A DNA stretch of 5,793 nt from Bacteroidota bacterium (GTDB lineage: Bacteria > Bacteroidota > Bacteroidia > Chitinophagales > Chitinophagaceae): assembly GCA_030831005.1 (NCBI GenBank), contig JAURLW010000048.1, positions 1 to 5,793 on the forward strand, given 5' to 3'. Position 1 is the stretch's first letter. Each line of letters opens with the position of its first letter. Made by a program: the position numbers and the translations under genes. Below, piece by piece: positions 1 through 5,793 of the stretch. A model generated the notes under the pieces. It was not told the DNA's origin. It saw only the letters and a program-made list of their open reading frames with translations, and did no database searches.

Positions 1-1215
1 ATGAGTGTTAAAACCTATATAACTCCTTCTTTATCTTATGTGCCTTTGGCAGAAACTATAGAGGTTATTGCTAAGCGTGAAAATTTATATATAGGTATTC
101 CCAAAGAAGATTATTTTGACGAAAATAGAATTGTACTCACGCCTGAGTCAGTAGCGGTATTGGTCAATAACGGTCATAAAGTAGTTATTGAGCACAATGC
201 AGGTATAGGTTCTTTTTTTTATGATCATGATTATAGTACCGTAGGTGCTATTATTACTTACGAAAAAAAGGAAGTATACCAAGCGCATATCATTGTAAAA
301 TCGGCCCCTATTTTAGAACAAGAAATTGAGTGGATGCAGCCCAATCAAGTTGTGTTTTCTCCTATACATGTGCCTATTTTACAAGCAAATTTGATAGAGC
401 AGTTAATGCAAAAGAGAATTATTGCTATTGCATTTGAATCAATAAAAGATGACTCTGGTACTTATCCCATTGTAAGAGCAATGAGTGAAATAGCCGGTAG
501 TTCTTCTATTTTAACGGCTGCACGCTATTTAAGTAATATAGAATCTAATGGTAAAGGAATTTTATTAGGCGGCATATCTGGAGTGCCTCCGGCTAATATT
601 GTGATTTTAGGAGCAGGTGTAGTGGCAGAGTTTGCAGCAAGAACAGCTTTGGGCTTAGGTGCTTCTGTGAAAATATTTGATAATTCGGTTTACCGATTAA
701 TGCGTATTCAAAATAATATCGGACATCGTTGTTTTACTTCTGTTATAGAGCCAATCTTATTAGCTAAAGAACTAAAGCAAGCGGATGTGGTCATCGGTGC
801 CTTGAAACCTAAAAATGGGATTACACCCATGATAGTTTCTGAAGAAATGGTAAGTCAAATGAAACCAGGCTCCGTGATTGTGGATGTTAGTATAGATCAT
901 GGGGGTTGTTTTGAAACATCACAAATCACATCGCACGAGCATCCTGTTTTTGTAAAGCATGATGTCATTCATTATTGTGTTCCCAATATAGCCTCTGGTG
1001 TAGCTAGAACTGCTTCTAGAGCTATTAGCAATGTTATGATGCCTATTTTGATGCAATGTGCAGATTGGGGTGGAGTAGAAGCGCTTATTCAATCTAAAGT
1101 AGGCATTAGAAGTGGGGTGTATTTATTTAAAGGTTGCATTACCAATGCACCAATAGCTAAGCGTTTTAATTTTAAGTATACAGACCTTGATTTGCTTTTA
1201 GCTTCTCAGTCATAA
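1..1215 (+). CDS. ald: Alanine dehydrogenase (AlaDH/PNT family), Bacteroidota-type
   Basis: Predicted cytosolic NAD-dependent L-alanine dehydrogenase, which interconverts alanine with pyruvate plus ammonium. The 404-residue protein has the AlaDH/PNT N-terminal domain from about residue 30 (IGIPKE at 31-36, Arg43 in ENRIVLTP), the substrate-site Lys100 (IIVKSAP) and His123 (SPIHVP), then a Rossmann NAD-binding domain with GAGVVAE at 204-210. The signature SIDHGGCFETS (297-307) carries the catalytic Asp299. The GGCFE form favours alanine dehydrogenase over the transhydrogenase alpha subunit, and there is no transhydrogenase membrane segment. The roughly 30 residues before IGIPKE form an extension, relative to the short Mycobacterium/Bacillus enzymes, that is usual in Bacteroidota. 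The ATG is the first base of the window, so its promoter is not visible and an upstream start cannot be excluded, although length suits the family. His300 stands where Gln is more usual (from memory). A TerB-like gene follows after 14 bp. Confidence 0.93.
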   Translation: MSVKTYITPSLSYVPLAETIEVIAKRENLYIGIPKEDYFDENRIVLTPESVAVLVNNGHKVVIEHNAGIGSFFYDHDYSTVGAIITYEKKEVYQAHIIVKSAPILEQEIEWMQPNQVVFSPIHVPILQANLIEQLMQKRIIAIAFESIKDDSGTYPIVRAMSEIAGSSSILTAARYLSNIESNGKGILLGGISGVPPANIVILGAGVVAEFAARTALGLGASVKIFDNSVYRLMRIQNNIGHRCFTSVIEPILLAKELKQADVVIGALKPKNGITPMIVSEEMVSQMKPGSVIVDVSIDHGGCFETSQITSHEHPVFVKHDVIHYCVPNIASGVARTASRAISNVMMPILMQCADWGGVEALIQSKVGIRSGVYLFKGCITNAPIAKRFNFKYTDLDLLLASQS

Positions 1216-1229
1216 CATAGTTTGTTGCA

Positions 1230-1586
1230 ATGCCTAATAATAGAATGAATAAAACAATAGCAGGATATCATTTACTAATGATCTTATCCGCTGTTGATTT
1301 CAAAGTTACACGCCATGAAGATAAAATTATTCGTATATATCTAGAACAAGAATTCCCCATCCAAGTCAATCTCGATAGAGAAATGGCGATTATTAGTAAT
1401 TTAAAAAAAGAAGAATGGCAAGCACATTTTATAAAAGCAATGGACGATTTTTATGATGATGCTACGCAAGAAGAGCGAATGCGTTTATTGCAATTTGCTA
1501 TAGCCCTTACTAAATCTGATAAGGTAATCACACCTACAGAAAATTATTATCTCAATTTATTATTTGAGTCTTGGGATCCTGCTTAA
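1230..1586 (+). CDS. Small TerB-like (tellurite resistance TerB domain) protein
   Basis: A 118-residue soluble, probably all-helical acidic protein resembling the small TerB-domain proteins found in many Bacteroidota. No signal peptide or membrane segment is visible. It shows two related half-motifs of the TerB kind: ILSAVDFKVTRHED (18-31) and LTKSDKVITPTEN (93-105). Each has Asp followed by Lys-Val and an acidic residue several positions on, which matches the paired acidic, metal-associated motifs of TerB. In the first, Phe24 sits where TerB-like proteins normally have Gly. The middle holds a charged stretch (KKEEWQAHF, MDDFYDDATQEER). The biochemical role is unknown; the family name does not demonstrate tellurite resistance, and no other ter gene is nearby. 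It lies 14 bp after ald on the same strand and is probably co-transcribed. The start may be Met1 or Met6 (ATG at 1245); neither has a clear ribosome binding site. The stop codon directly abuts that of convergent uppP. Confidence 0.8.
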   Translation: MPNNRMNKTIAGYHLLMILSAVDFKVTRHEDKIIRIYLEQEFPIQVNLDREMAIISNLKKEEWQAHFIKAMDDFYDDATQEERMRLLQFAIALTKSDKVITPTENYYLNLLFESWDPA

Positions 1587-2384
1587 CTAAATAACTTGGT
1601 GTAGTGCTAAATATAAAATTACACTTCCAGCAATAATACGATAAACACCAAAAGCTCTAAAGCCATGTTTGCTAACAAAGTTGATAAAAAAGCGCATGGA
1701 TATGATGGATACTATAAATGCTACAATACAACCTATAGCTAACATACTTGCATTGTCTGCTTGCAAACTAGCAGGATGCTCTTTGAAGGTGTCGTAAATT
1801 TCTTTTGCTGTGGCTGCAGCCATCGTTGGTACAGCTAAGAAAAAAGAAAATTCGGCAGCTAGTCTACGGGTTAATTTAGAAGACAGTCCCCCTATAATAG
1901 TTGCTGCACTTCTGCTTAAACCTGGAAAAACAATGGCTAAAACTTGAAATAAACCTATTTTAAATGACGTAGCATAGCTAATTTCATTTTCGTCGTCTAT
2001 TATTGTTTGCTTAAAAAAGCGTTCAATAAAAAGCAATAAAACGCCTCCTGCAATTGTAACACAAGCAATAGCAGTAATATTGCCTAATACACTTTCAATA
2101 TGTTTTTTGAGTAAAGCTCCTAATACTAAAGCAGGTATCACGGCTACGATTAACTTGATATAAAAACGAATATCTTTAAAGTTCACAAATTTCTTCCAGT
2201 ACAATACTAGCACCGCTAAGATGGCAGCAAATTGAATGACGATATCAAACATATTCACAAAACTATCTTCTTTGCTAATGTGCATGATGGCTTGAGCAAA
2301 CTTCATATGCGCAGTAGACGAAATAGGTAGAAACTCTGTAAGTCCTTCTATAATGGCAATGATAATAGCTTGTATCCAGGTCAT
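1587..2384 (-). CDS. uppP: Undecaprenyl-diphosphatase UppP (BacA family)
   Basis: Integral membrane phosphatase that converts undecaprenyl diphosphate to undecaprenyl phosphate, recycling the lipid carrier for peptidoglycan and other envelope polymers. Family members can give bacitracin resistance when abundant. The 265-residue protein is full length and mostly hydrophobic, with about seven to eight predicted membrane segments. Both catalytic signatures are intact: the acidic motif EGLTE (13-17) running into PISSTAH (20-26), and PGLSRSAAT (154-162) with the essential Arg158. The conserved segment AAEFSFFLAVPTM (176-188) follows. The ATG overlaps the queE stop by 4 bp (ATGA on the minus strand), so translational coupling to queE is likely. 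It is the last gene of the corA-folD-queE-uppP unit. Its stop (TAG) lies directly against the stop of the convergent TerB-like gene, leaving no room for a separate terminator. Confidence 0.96.
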   Translation of the reverse strand: MTWIQAIIIAIIEGLTEFLPISSTAHMKFAQAIMHISKEDSFVNMFDIVIQFAAILAVLVLYWKKFVNFKDIRFYIKLIVAVIPALVLGALLKKHIESVLGNITAIACVTIAGGVLLLFIERFFKQTIIDDENEISYATSFKIGLFQVLAIVFPGLSRSAATIIGGLSSKLTRRLAAEFSFFLAVPTMAAATAKEIYDTFKEHPASLQADNASMLAIGCIVAFIVSIISMRFFINFVSKHGFRAFGVYRIIAGSVILYLALHQVI

Positions 2385-3010
2385 GGTATTTGTAAGTATT
2401 TATGCGTTTGAATAGACAAATGCCATAATGGATTTGCCTTAATAAAATCAATAACTAAGTTATAATTCGAATCTCTTTTTTCCCATTCTGTTTGCAAGTA
2501 CAAAGCTGTTTTAGCAGGCACTAAAGCTTGATGTTCTTTAGCCCAATCGAAATCATGTTTATTGAAAATAATAATTTTTAATTCGTCTGCTTTTGCATAT
2601 GCGCTTGCAAGGGGCGCTTTAAACTTCTTAGGTGATAAGGTAACCCAATCAAAGTTGCCTCTTATTTCATGAGCACCAGAGGTTTCTAAATGAACTTTTA
2701 AGCCATGTGCATGCAAGGCATTGCATAAGGCATGTAAGTCATACATGCAAGGCTCGCCACCCGTTATTACCACGCGGTTGGTTTTACTTTCTAATACATA
2801 ATTAAGGAGCGTTGCTACCGTTACTTGAGGATGTGCAGCAGCGTCCCAACTTTCTTTTACATCACACCATACACAACCTACATCGCATCCGCCTAAGCGA
2901 ATGAAATAGGCAGCATAACCAGCATAAGCACCCTCTCCTTGAAGCGTATAAAAGTGCTCCATGATGGGGTAACTAACAGCTAAATCATTATGCAGAGTAC
3001 TAGTGCTCAA
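2381..3010 (-). CDS. queE: 7-carboxy-7-deazaguanine synthase QueE (radical SAM), probable TTG start
   Basis: Radical SAM enzyme that contracts 6-carboxy-5,6,7,8-tetrahydropterin to 7-carboxy-7-deazaguanine, a precursor in queuosine tRNA modification. The protein shows the N-terminal TLQGEG (22-27), the 4Fe-4S motif CDVGCVWC with Cys42, Cys46 and Cys49, the SAM-binding GGEP (84-87), a LETSG segment (108-112) and the C-terminal HKYLQIP (203-209) typical of Bacteroidota QueE. The start is unusual. An in-frame stop (that of folD) lies only two codons upstream, so translation must begin inside a short window. Candidates are TTG at 3010 (209 residues), CTG at codon 6, or ATG at codon 17 (position 2962, 193 residues). 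The ATG would leave only five residues before TLQGEG, cutting into the usual PIMEHFYTLQGEG strand, so I prefer TTG. No Shine-Dalgarno is evident, which is normal in this phylum. Other queuosine genes are not in the window. Confidence 0.94.
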   Translation of the reverse strand: MSTSTLHNDLAVSYPIMEHFYTLQGEGAYAGYAAYFIRLGGCDVGCVWCDVKESWDAAAHPQVTVATLLNYVLESKTNRVVITGGEPCMYDLHALCNALHAHGLKVHLETSGAHEIRGNFDWVTLSPKKFKAPLASAYAKADELKIIIFNKHDFDWAKEHQALVPAKTALYLQTEWEKRDSNYNLVIDFIKANPLWHLSIQTHKYLQIP

Positions 3011-3013
3011 AGA

Positions 3014-3889
3014 TTAGTTTTTATTTTTTACAGCATTAAGTGTGTTTTGCATTAAGCCACAAATGGTCATTGGACCCACGCCTTTTGGAACAGGAGTGAT
3101 ATAGCTACACTTAGGTGCTACTGCATCAAAATCGACATCGCCTACTAAGCGACTACCACTTTTTTTACTAGCATCTTCTATTCTATTAATGCCCACATCA
3201 ATAACAATAGCTCCATCTTTTACCATATCTGCTTTTAAGAAATAAGGTATTCCAATAGCCGCTATAATTACATCTGCTTGTAAGCAATGTGCTTTTAAAT
3301 CTTCTGTTTTGGAATGCGTTAACGTAACCGTTGCATTGCCATAGGCATTGTTTCTACTCAATAATATACTCATTGGGGTGCCCACAATATTGCTTCTGCC
3401 AATTACTACGCAATGTTTACCAGATAGGTTAATGCCATAATAGGATAGCATGAGTAAAATACCATAAGGAGTAGCGGGTAAAAAGGTATCTTCTCCAAGT
3501 ACTAATTTGCCTATAGATACCGGATGGAAACCATCTACATCTTTAGCTGGATCAATAGCATTGATGATGGCTGCTTCTCGTATGTGTTTAGGTAAAGGTA
3601 GTTGTACTAAAATGCCGTCTACATCTTTATTTTCATTTAGCGCAGCGATTTCTTTTAATAAACTAGCTTCATCAATACTTGCGTCTAGACGAAGTAAGGT
3701 AGATGCAAATCCAATTTCTTCGCAGGTGCGTACTTTAGCGCCCACATAGGCTTCACTAGCTGGATTGTTGCCTACTAAAATAGCGGCCAAATGAGGTTTT
3801 TTATAGCCTTTTAATACAAGGGTTTTTACTTCCTCTTTAATTTGTTCTTTGTAATGGGCTGCCACGAAGGCGCCGTCTAATAATTTCAT
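3014..3889 (-). CDS. folD: Bifunctional methylenetetrahydrofolate dehydrogenase/cyclohydrolase FolD
   Basis: Cytosolic bifunctional enzyme that oxidises 5,10-methylene-tetrahydrofolate to 5,10-methenyl-tetrahydrofolate with NAD(P) and hydrolyses this to 10-formyl-tetrahydrofolate, supplying one-carbon units for purines and initiator formyl-Met. At 291 residues it is normal length. Visible signatures are SEAYVGAK (45-52) with catalytic Tyr48 and Lys52, ILVQLPLP (93-100) with Gln96, DPAKDVDGFHP (113-123) with Asp117, the nucleotide-binding GRSNIVGTP (164-172) and PVPKGVGPMT (266-275). The segment between about 178 and 192 (RNNAYGNATVTLTHS) appears slightly longer than in E. coli. The ATG is preceded by an A-rich leader rather than a Shine-Dalgarno site, 19 bp after the corA stop. 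The TAA stop is in the same frame as queE and separated from the queE TTG by one codon. Confidence 0.97.
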   Translation of the reverse strand: MKLLDGAFVAAHYKEQIKEEVKTLVLKGYKKPHLAAILVGNNPASEAYVGAKVRTCEEIGFASTLLRLDASIDEASLLKEIAALNENKDVDGILVQLPLPKHIREAAIINAIDPAKDVDGFHPVSIGKLVLGEDTFLPATPYGILLMLSYYGINLSGKHCVVIGRSNIVGTPMSILLSRNNAYGNATVTLTHSKTEDLKAHCLQADVIIAAIGIPYFLKADMVKDGAIVIDVGINRIEDASKKSGSRLVGDVDFDAVAPKCSYITPVPKGVGPMTICGLMQNTLNAVKNKN

Positions 3890-3908
3890 GCTTTTTATTT
3901 AGATGGTA

Positions 3909-4853
3909 TTAGAACCATTTTTTCTTATTAAAGTATAAACTTACCATCACTGATATTAAGATAGATATAGCTATCGGTACATAAAAACTATACGGACTAT
4001 CGGCATAAGGTAAATGCTTTACATTCATGCCATAAACGCTGGCAATCAAAGTAGGTATAGATATGAGAATGGTAATGCTGGTCAAGCGTTTCATTACCAT
4101 ATTCATATTATTATTGATAATACTAGCAAAGGCATCTAAAGTTGAGTTTAGAATGTTAGTATACGTATTAGCCATTTCCAATGCCTGAGAGAACTCTACA
4201 ATCAAATCACTTAAAAATTCACGCTCATCTTCATCGCAGTTTAAAAAGTTGGTACGTTCCATCTTCATTAACAACAACTCATTGGAGCGAAGCGCTGTAA
4301 TAACGTATACCAAACTTTTTTGAATACGCATTAAATAAAGCAACTCTTCATTTCTGTTAGAGTCATATAATTTTTGCTCAAAATTGTTTCTACGTTGATT
4401 GATTTCTTTCAATACCTGCATGAAATCCAATACCACTTTTTCGAATATCTTGAGTACCATCATGTTAGGGCGCTCAGGATGACGTTTTGCAAAGGAGTTT
4501 AAAAAACGGCGAATGGCTACATTTTCAAAAGAATTTACCGTTACAATTTGATTTTTATCGGTAATGATAATAGAAATAGGAATGGTAATATAATACGCAT
4601 CACTTTCGTTGAGCGACTTATTTTCTACCGGTGTTTTTAAGATGATTAGTTTTACGTCATCGTCCGACTCATAACGCGCACGCTCTTCAATATCAAGGGT
4701 ATCCGTTAAAAAATCTCTATGAATATTTAATTGAGATGATAATTTATCAATCTCATCAGGTTGAAAAGGAGGGGTAACATTTATCCAATTGGCTGCATCC
4801 GGTTGGTCAATTTCAAGCGTCTGACGATTGATATTTTTGAAGTATTGTACCAT
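3909..4853 (-). CDS. corA: CorA-family divalent cation (Mg2+) transport protein
   Basis: Inner-membrane channel-like cation transporter of the CorA superfamily, expected to work as a homopentamer carrying Mg2+ and possibly Co2+ or Ni2+. The 314-residue protein has a large cytoplasmic N-terminal domain (about 1-250), including a long charged helix around 130-200 that would form the stalk. Two C-terminal membrane segments follow, at about 256-274 and 289-308. The family selectivity motif YGMN is at 274-277, just after the first segment, and the tail is basic (NKKKWF), consistent with a cytoplasmic C terminus. The loop after GMN reads VKHLPYADSPYSF and lacks the MPEL-type acidic sequence common in classical CorA; Asp285 is the only acidic residue there. 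Cation specificity is therefore uncertain, and a related family member such as a ZntB-like transporter is possible. It is first in the minus-strand operon, with a good promoter match about 65 bp upstream. Confidence 0.9.
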   Translation of the reverse strand: MVQYFKNINRQTLEIDQPDAANWINVTPPFQPDEIDKLSSQLNIHRDFLTDTLDIEERARYESDDDVKLIILKTPVENKSLNESDAYYITIPISIIITDKNQIVTVNSFENVAIRRFLNSFAKRHPERPNMMVLKIFEKVVLDFMQVLKEINQRRNNFEQKLYDSNRNEELLYLMRIQKSLVYVITALRSNELLLMKMERTNFLNCDEDEREFLSDLIVEFSQALEMANTYTNILNSTLDAFASIINNNMNMVMKRLTSITILISIPTLIASVYGMNVKHLPYADSPYSFYVPIAISILISVMVSLYFNKKKWF

Positions 4854-4918
4854 GAGCCCAAATTTTTAGTAGTTATTAATTGGATGTATTCAAATAGGGG
4901 TTGACTTATTTGTTGCCG

Positions 4919-4926
4919 CAAAGGTA
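4919..4926 (-). promoter_or_regulatory. Candidate promoter -7 element (TACCTTTG) for the corA operon
   Basis: Read on the minus strand, these bases are TACCTTTG, a perfect match to the Bacteroidota primary sigma factor -7 consensus TAnnTTTG. Transcription would begin a few bases downstream, near 4913, giving a 5' leader of about 60 nt before the corA ATG. No clear TTTG-type -33 element lies at the usual 19-21 bp spacing; the nearest minus-strand TTTG (4961-4958) is 31 bp away, inside the palindrome. The -33 element is often weak in this phylum, so the call rests on the -7 match and position. Confidence 0.6.
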
Positions 4927-4956
4927 CGCTCAATATATAATAAATGAGTAGCTTCC

Positions 4957-4970
4957 ACAAAATATTTTGT
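4957..4970. repeat. Perfect 14 bp palindrome, candidate operator
   Basis: ACAAAATATTTTGT is identical to its own reverse complement over all 14 bases, and symmetry stops at both flanks (C at 4956, A at 4971). With no loop, it suits binding by a dimeric regulator better than a terminator hairpin. It touches the candidate fbp -7 element (4970-4977) and lies 30 bp upstream of the corA -7 element, so a bound protein could affect both genes. AT-rich DNA yields such palindromes by chance fairly often, so function is unproven. Confidence 0.4.
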
Positions 4971-4977
4971 ATAATTG
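4970..4977 (+). promoter_or_regulatory. Weak candidate promoter -7 element (TATAATTG) for fbp
   Basis: TATAATTG differs from the Bacteroidota consensus TAnnTTTG at one position. It lies about 43 bp upstream of the fbp ATG, giving a predicted 5' leader of roughly 38 nt. No good -33 TTTG is seen at standard spacing. Its first base is the last base of the perfect palindrome, so a regulator bound there would be expected to block polymerase. It is the best of several AT-rich possibilities, not a firm call. Confidence 0.35.
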
Positions 4978-5020
4978 CGGAAGTAATCTAATCGGTATTT
5001 ATTAAACAGTATTTATAAGC

Positions 5021-5793
5021 ATGAAACCGCAAAGAAAATTAATGACCTTGGATGAATTTACGATCCAAGAAACAAGAAAATTTAAGCAGGCAACAGGGGA
5101 ATTGTCTTCTATTCTGCGAGATATCGGCTTGGCTTGTAAAATGATTAATAAACAAGTTAATAAAGCCGGTTTGGTAGATATTTTGGGTAAGCATGGCGCT
5201 ACTAATGTGCAAGGAGAAGAGCAAATGAAATTAGATATCTATGCCGATACTATCTTAGTTGATGTACTTAAGAGCAGTACCGATTGTGCGGGGGTGGCCT
5301 CTGAGGAAAATGATGATTTTATTGCTTTTGATGATCCGTATTCAAAAAATTCTAAATATGTGGTATTGTTTGATCCTTTAGACGGTTCTTCCAATATCGA
5401 TGTAAATGCTTCAATTGGCACCATTTTTGCTATTTATAGACGTGTGAGTAAATTAGGAGAGCCTTGCGTAGAAGCTGATTTTATGCAATCGGGCCAGAAT
5501 CTAATGGCTTCAGGTTATGTAATTTATGGTAGCAGTACCATGATGGTATATGCTACAAAATTAGGTGTGAATGGCTTTACCTTAGAGCCTTCTATTGGAG
5601 AATGGTGTTTGTCGCATCCCAACTTACAATGCCCAATAGACGGAAAAATATACTCTATCAACCAAGGGAATAGCGCCAAATACGAAGGGGGAATCAAAGC
5701 TTATATGGACTATTGCATGGAGACCAATAAAGAAGAAAACAGGCCGTATTCCTTACGCTATATTGGTTCCATGGTAGCCGATTTGCATAGAAC
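5021..5793 (+). CDS. fbp: Class I fructose-1,6-bisphosphatase, 3' end beyond window
   Basis: Cytosolic gluconeogenic enzyme that hydrolyses fructose 1,6-bisphosphate to fructose 6-phosphate and phosphate, using divalent metals. The reading frame stays open from ATG 5021 to the window edge, giving 257 complete codons plus two bases. Class I enzymes usually have about 330-345 residues, so roughly 80 are missing. Visible signatures are NVQGEEQMKLD (62-72), the metal-ligand SEEN with Glu95 and Glu96, DPLDGSSNID (118-127) with Asp118 and Asp121, the substrate-contacting YSINQG (211-216), and RYIGSMVADLHR (246-257) with the phosphate-binding Arg246. The last metal ligand, equivalent to human Glu280, lies outside the window. 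The chosen start gives MKPQRKLMTLDEF, which fits the family N terminus; ATG at 5042 (Met8) is an alternative. It diverges from corA. Truncation is by the window, not a visible mutation. Confidence 0.95.
   Translation, partial: MKPQRKLMTLDEFTIQETRKFKQATGELSSILRDIGLACKMINKQVNKAGLVDILGKHGATNVQGEEQMKLDIYADTILVDVLKSSTDCAGVASEENDDFIAFDDPYSKNSKYVVLFDPLDGSSNIDVNASIGTIFAIYRRVSKLGEPCVEADFMQSGQNLMASGYVIYGSSTMMVYATKLGVNGFTLEPSIGEWCLSHPNLQCPIDGKIYSINQGNSAKYEGGIKAYMDYCMETNKEENRPYSLRYIGSMVADLHR

Larger units (their letters stand above)
4854..5020. other. Divergent intergenic region between corA and fbp
   Basis: This 167 bp AT-rich spacer separates the corA-folD-queE-uppP operon from fbp, which point away from each other. 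It must hold both promoters. It contains a Bacteroidota-like -7 element on the minus strand, a perfect 14 bp palindrome, and a weaker promoter-like element on the plus strand, each listed separately. I see no RNA gene, no riboswitch fold (including no recognisable Mg2+ sensor leader) and no convincing small ORF here. Confidence 0.85.

Noticed and set aside
213..220. Run of eight T in ald, a possible slippage or frameshift site
   Set aside because: The frame is intact through the run (Ser-Phe-Phe-Tyr) and the full-length protein continues with all motifs. Short T runs are common in AT-rich coding DNA.
1560..1620. Possible bidirectional terminator at the convergent gene ends
   Set aside because: Only weak, short complementarity is visible and no stable GC-rich stem followed by a U tract, so I do not call one.
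3507..3749. 80-codon plus-strand open frame antisense to folD
   Set aside because: It lies entirely within folD, whose protein is intact with all signatures. The antisense translation is low-complexity and Ser-rich with no recognisable domain, so it is a shadow frame.
4854..4918. Possible Mg2+-responsive leader (riboswitch) upstream of corA
   Set aside because: The predicted leader is only about 60 nt, AT-rich, and shows no stem-loop arrangement resembling the M-box or another known riboswitch.
4909..4922. Short inverted repeat TTTG...CAAA overlapping the corA -7 element
   Set aside because: The arms are only four bases and largely reflect the TTTG of the promoter element itself, so it is not distinguishable from chance.
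4936..4941. TATAAT hexamer resembling a sigma-70 -10 box, with TTGACT at 4901-4906
   Set aside because: The spacing between them is 29 bp, too long for a sigma-70 promoter, and Bacteroidota use a different consensus (TAnnTTTG).
5039..5424. Two 61-codon minus-strand open frames opposite the start of fbp
   Set aside because: Both lie inside the well-supported fbp coding region on the other strand, show no domain, and have no promoter-like context.

Overview
This AT-rich window looks like ordinary chromosome from a member of the Bacteroidota, perhaps close to the Chitinophagaceae. The clues are the Bacteroidota-type extended alanine dehydrogenase, a small TerB-like protein of a kind common in that phylum, a QueE with the GGCDVGCVWCD cluster motif, a class I fructose-1,6-bisphosphatase with DPLDGSSNID, the absence of clear Shine-Dalgarno sites, and a TACCTTTG element matching the Bacteroidota -7 consensus TAnnTTTG. 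The family assignment is inference from sequence style, not a computed phylogeny.

Layout. Positions 1-1586 (+) hold alanine dehydrogenase and a 118-residue TerB-like protein, separated by 14 bp and probably co-transcribed. This pair converges with no intervening base on a four-gene minus-strand unit read from 4853 down to 1587: a CorA-type divalent cation transporter, FolD, QueE and UppP. The unit is tight: a 19 bp gap corA-folD, 3 bp between the folD stop codon and the queE TTG, and a 4 bp ATGA overlap queE-uppP. A 167 bp divergent intergenic region (4854-5020) separates corA from a plus-strand class I fructose-1,6-bisphosphatase gene that runs off the right edge. That region holds a good promoter match for the corA operon and a perfect 14 bp palindrome beside a weaker promoter candidate for fbp.

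Function. The genes are housekeeping: alanine catabolism, one-carbon folate metabolism, deazaguanine (queuosine precursor) synthesis, recycling of the undecaprenyl carrier lipid, Mg2+ (or related cation) transport and gluconeogenesis. The minus-strand operon mixes pathways with no obvious biochemical chain, so shared transcription may only reflect shared demand during growth. I found no mobile element, CRISPR array, RNA gene, defence cassette or convincing new system. The points worth a second look are small: the palindrome in the divergent promoter, the in-frame folD/queE junction with a probable TTG start, the zero-gap convergent gene ends, and a few residue departures in CorA, Ald and the TerB-like protein.
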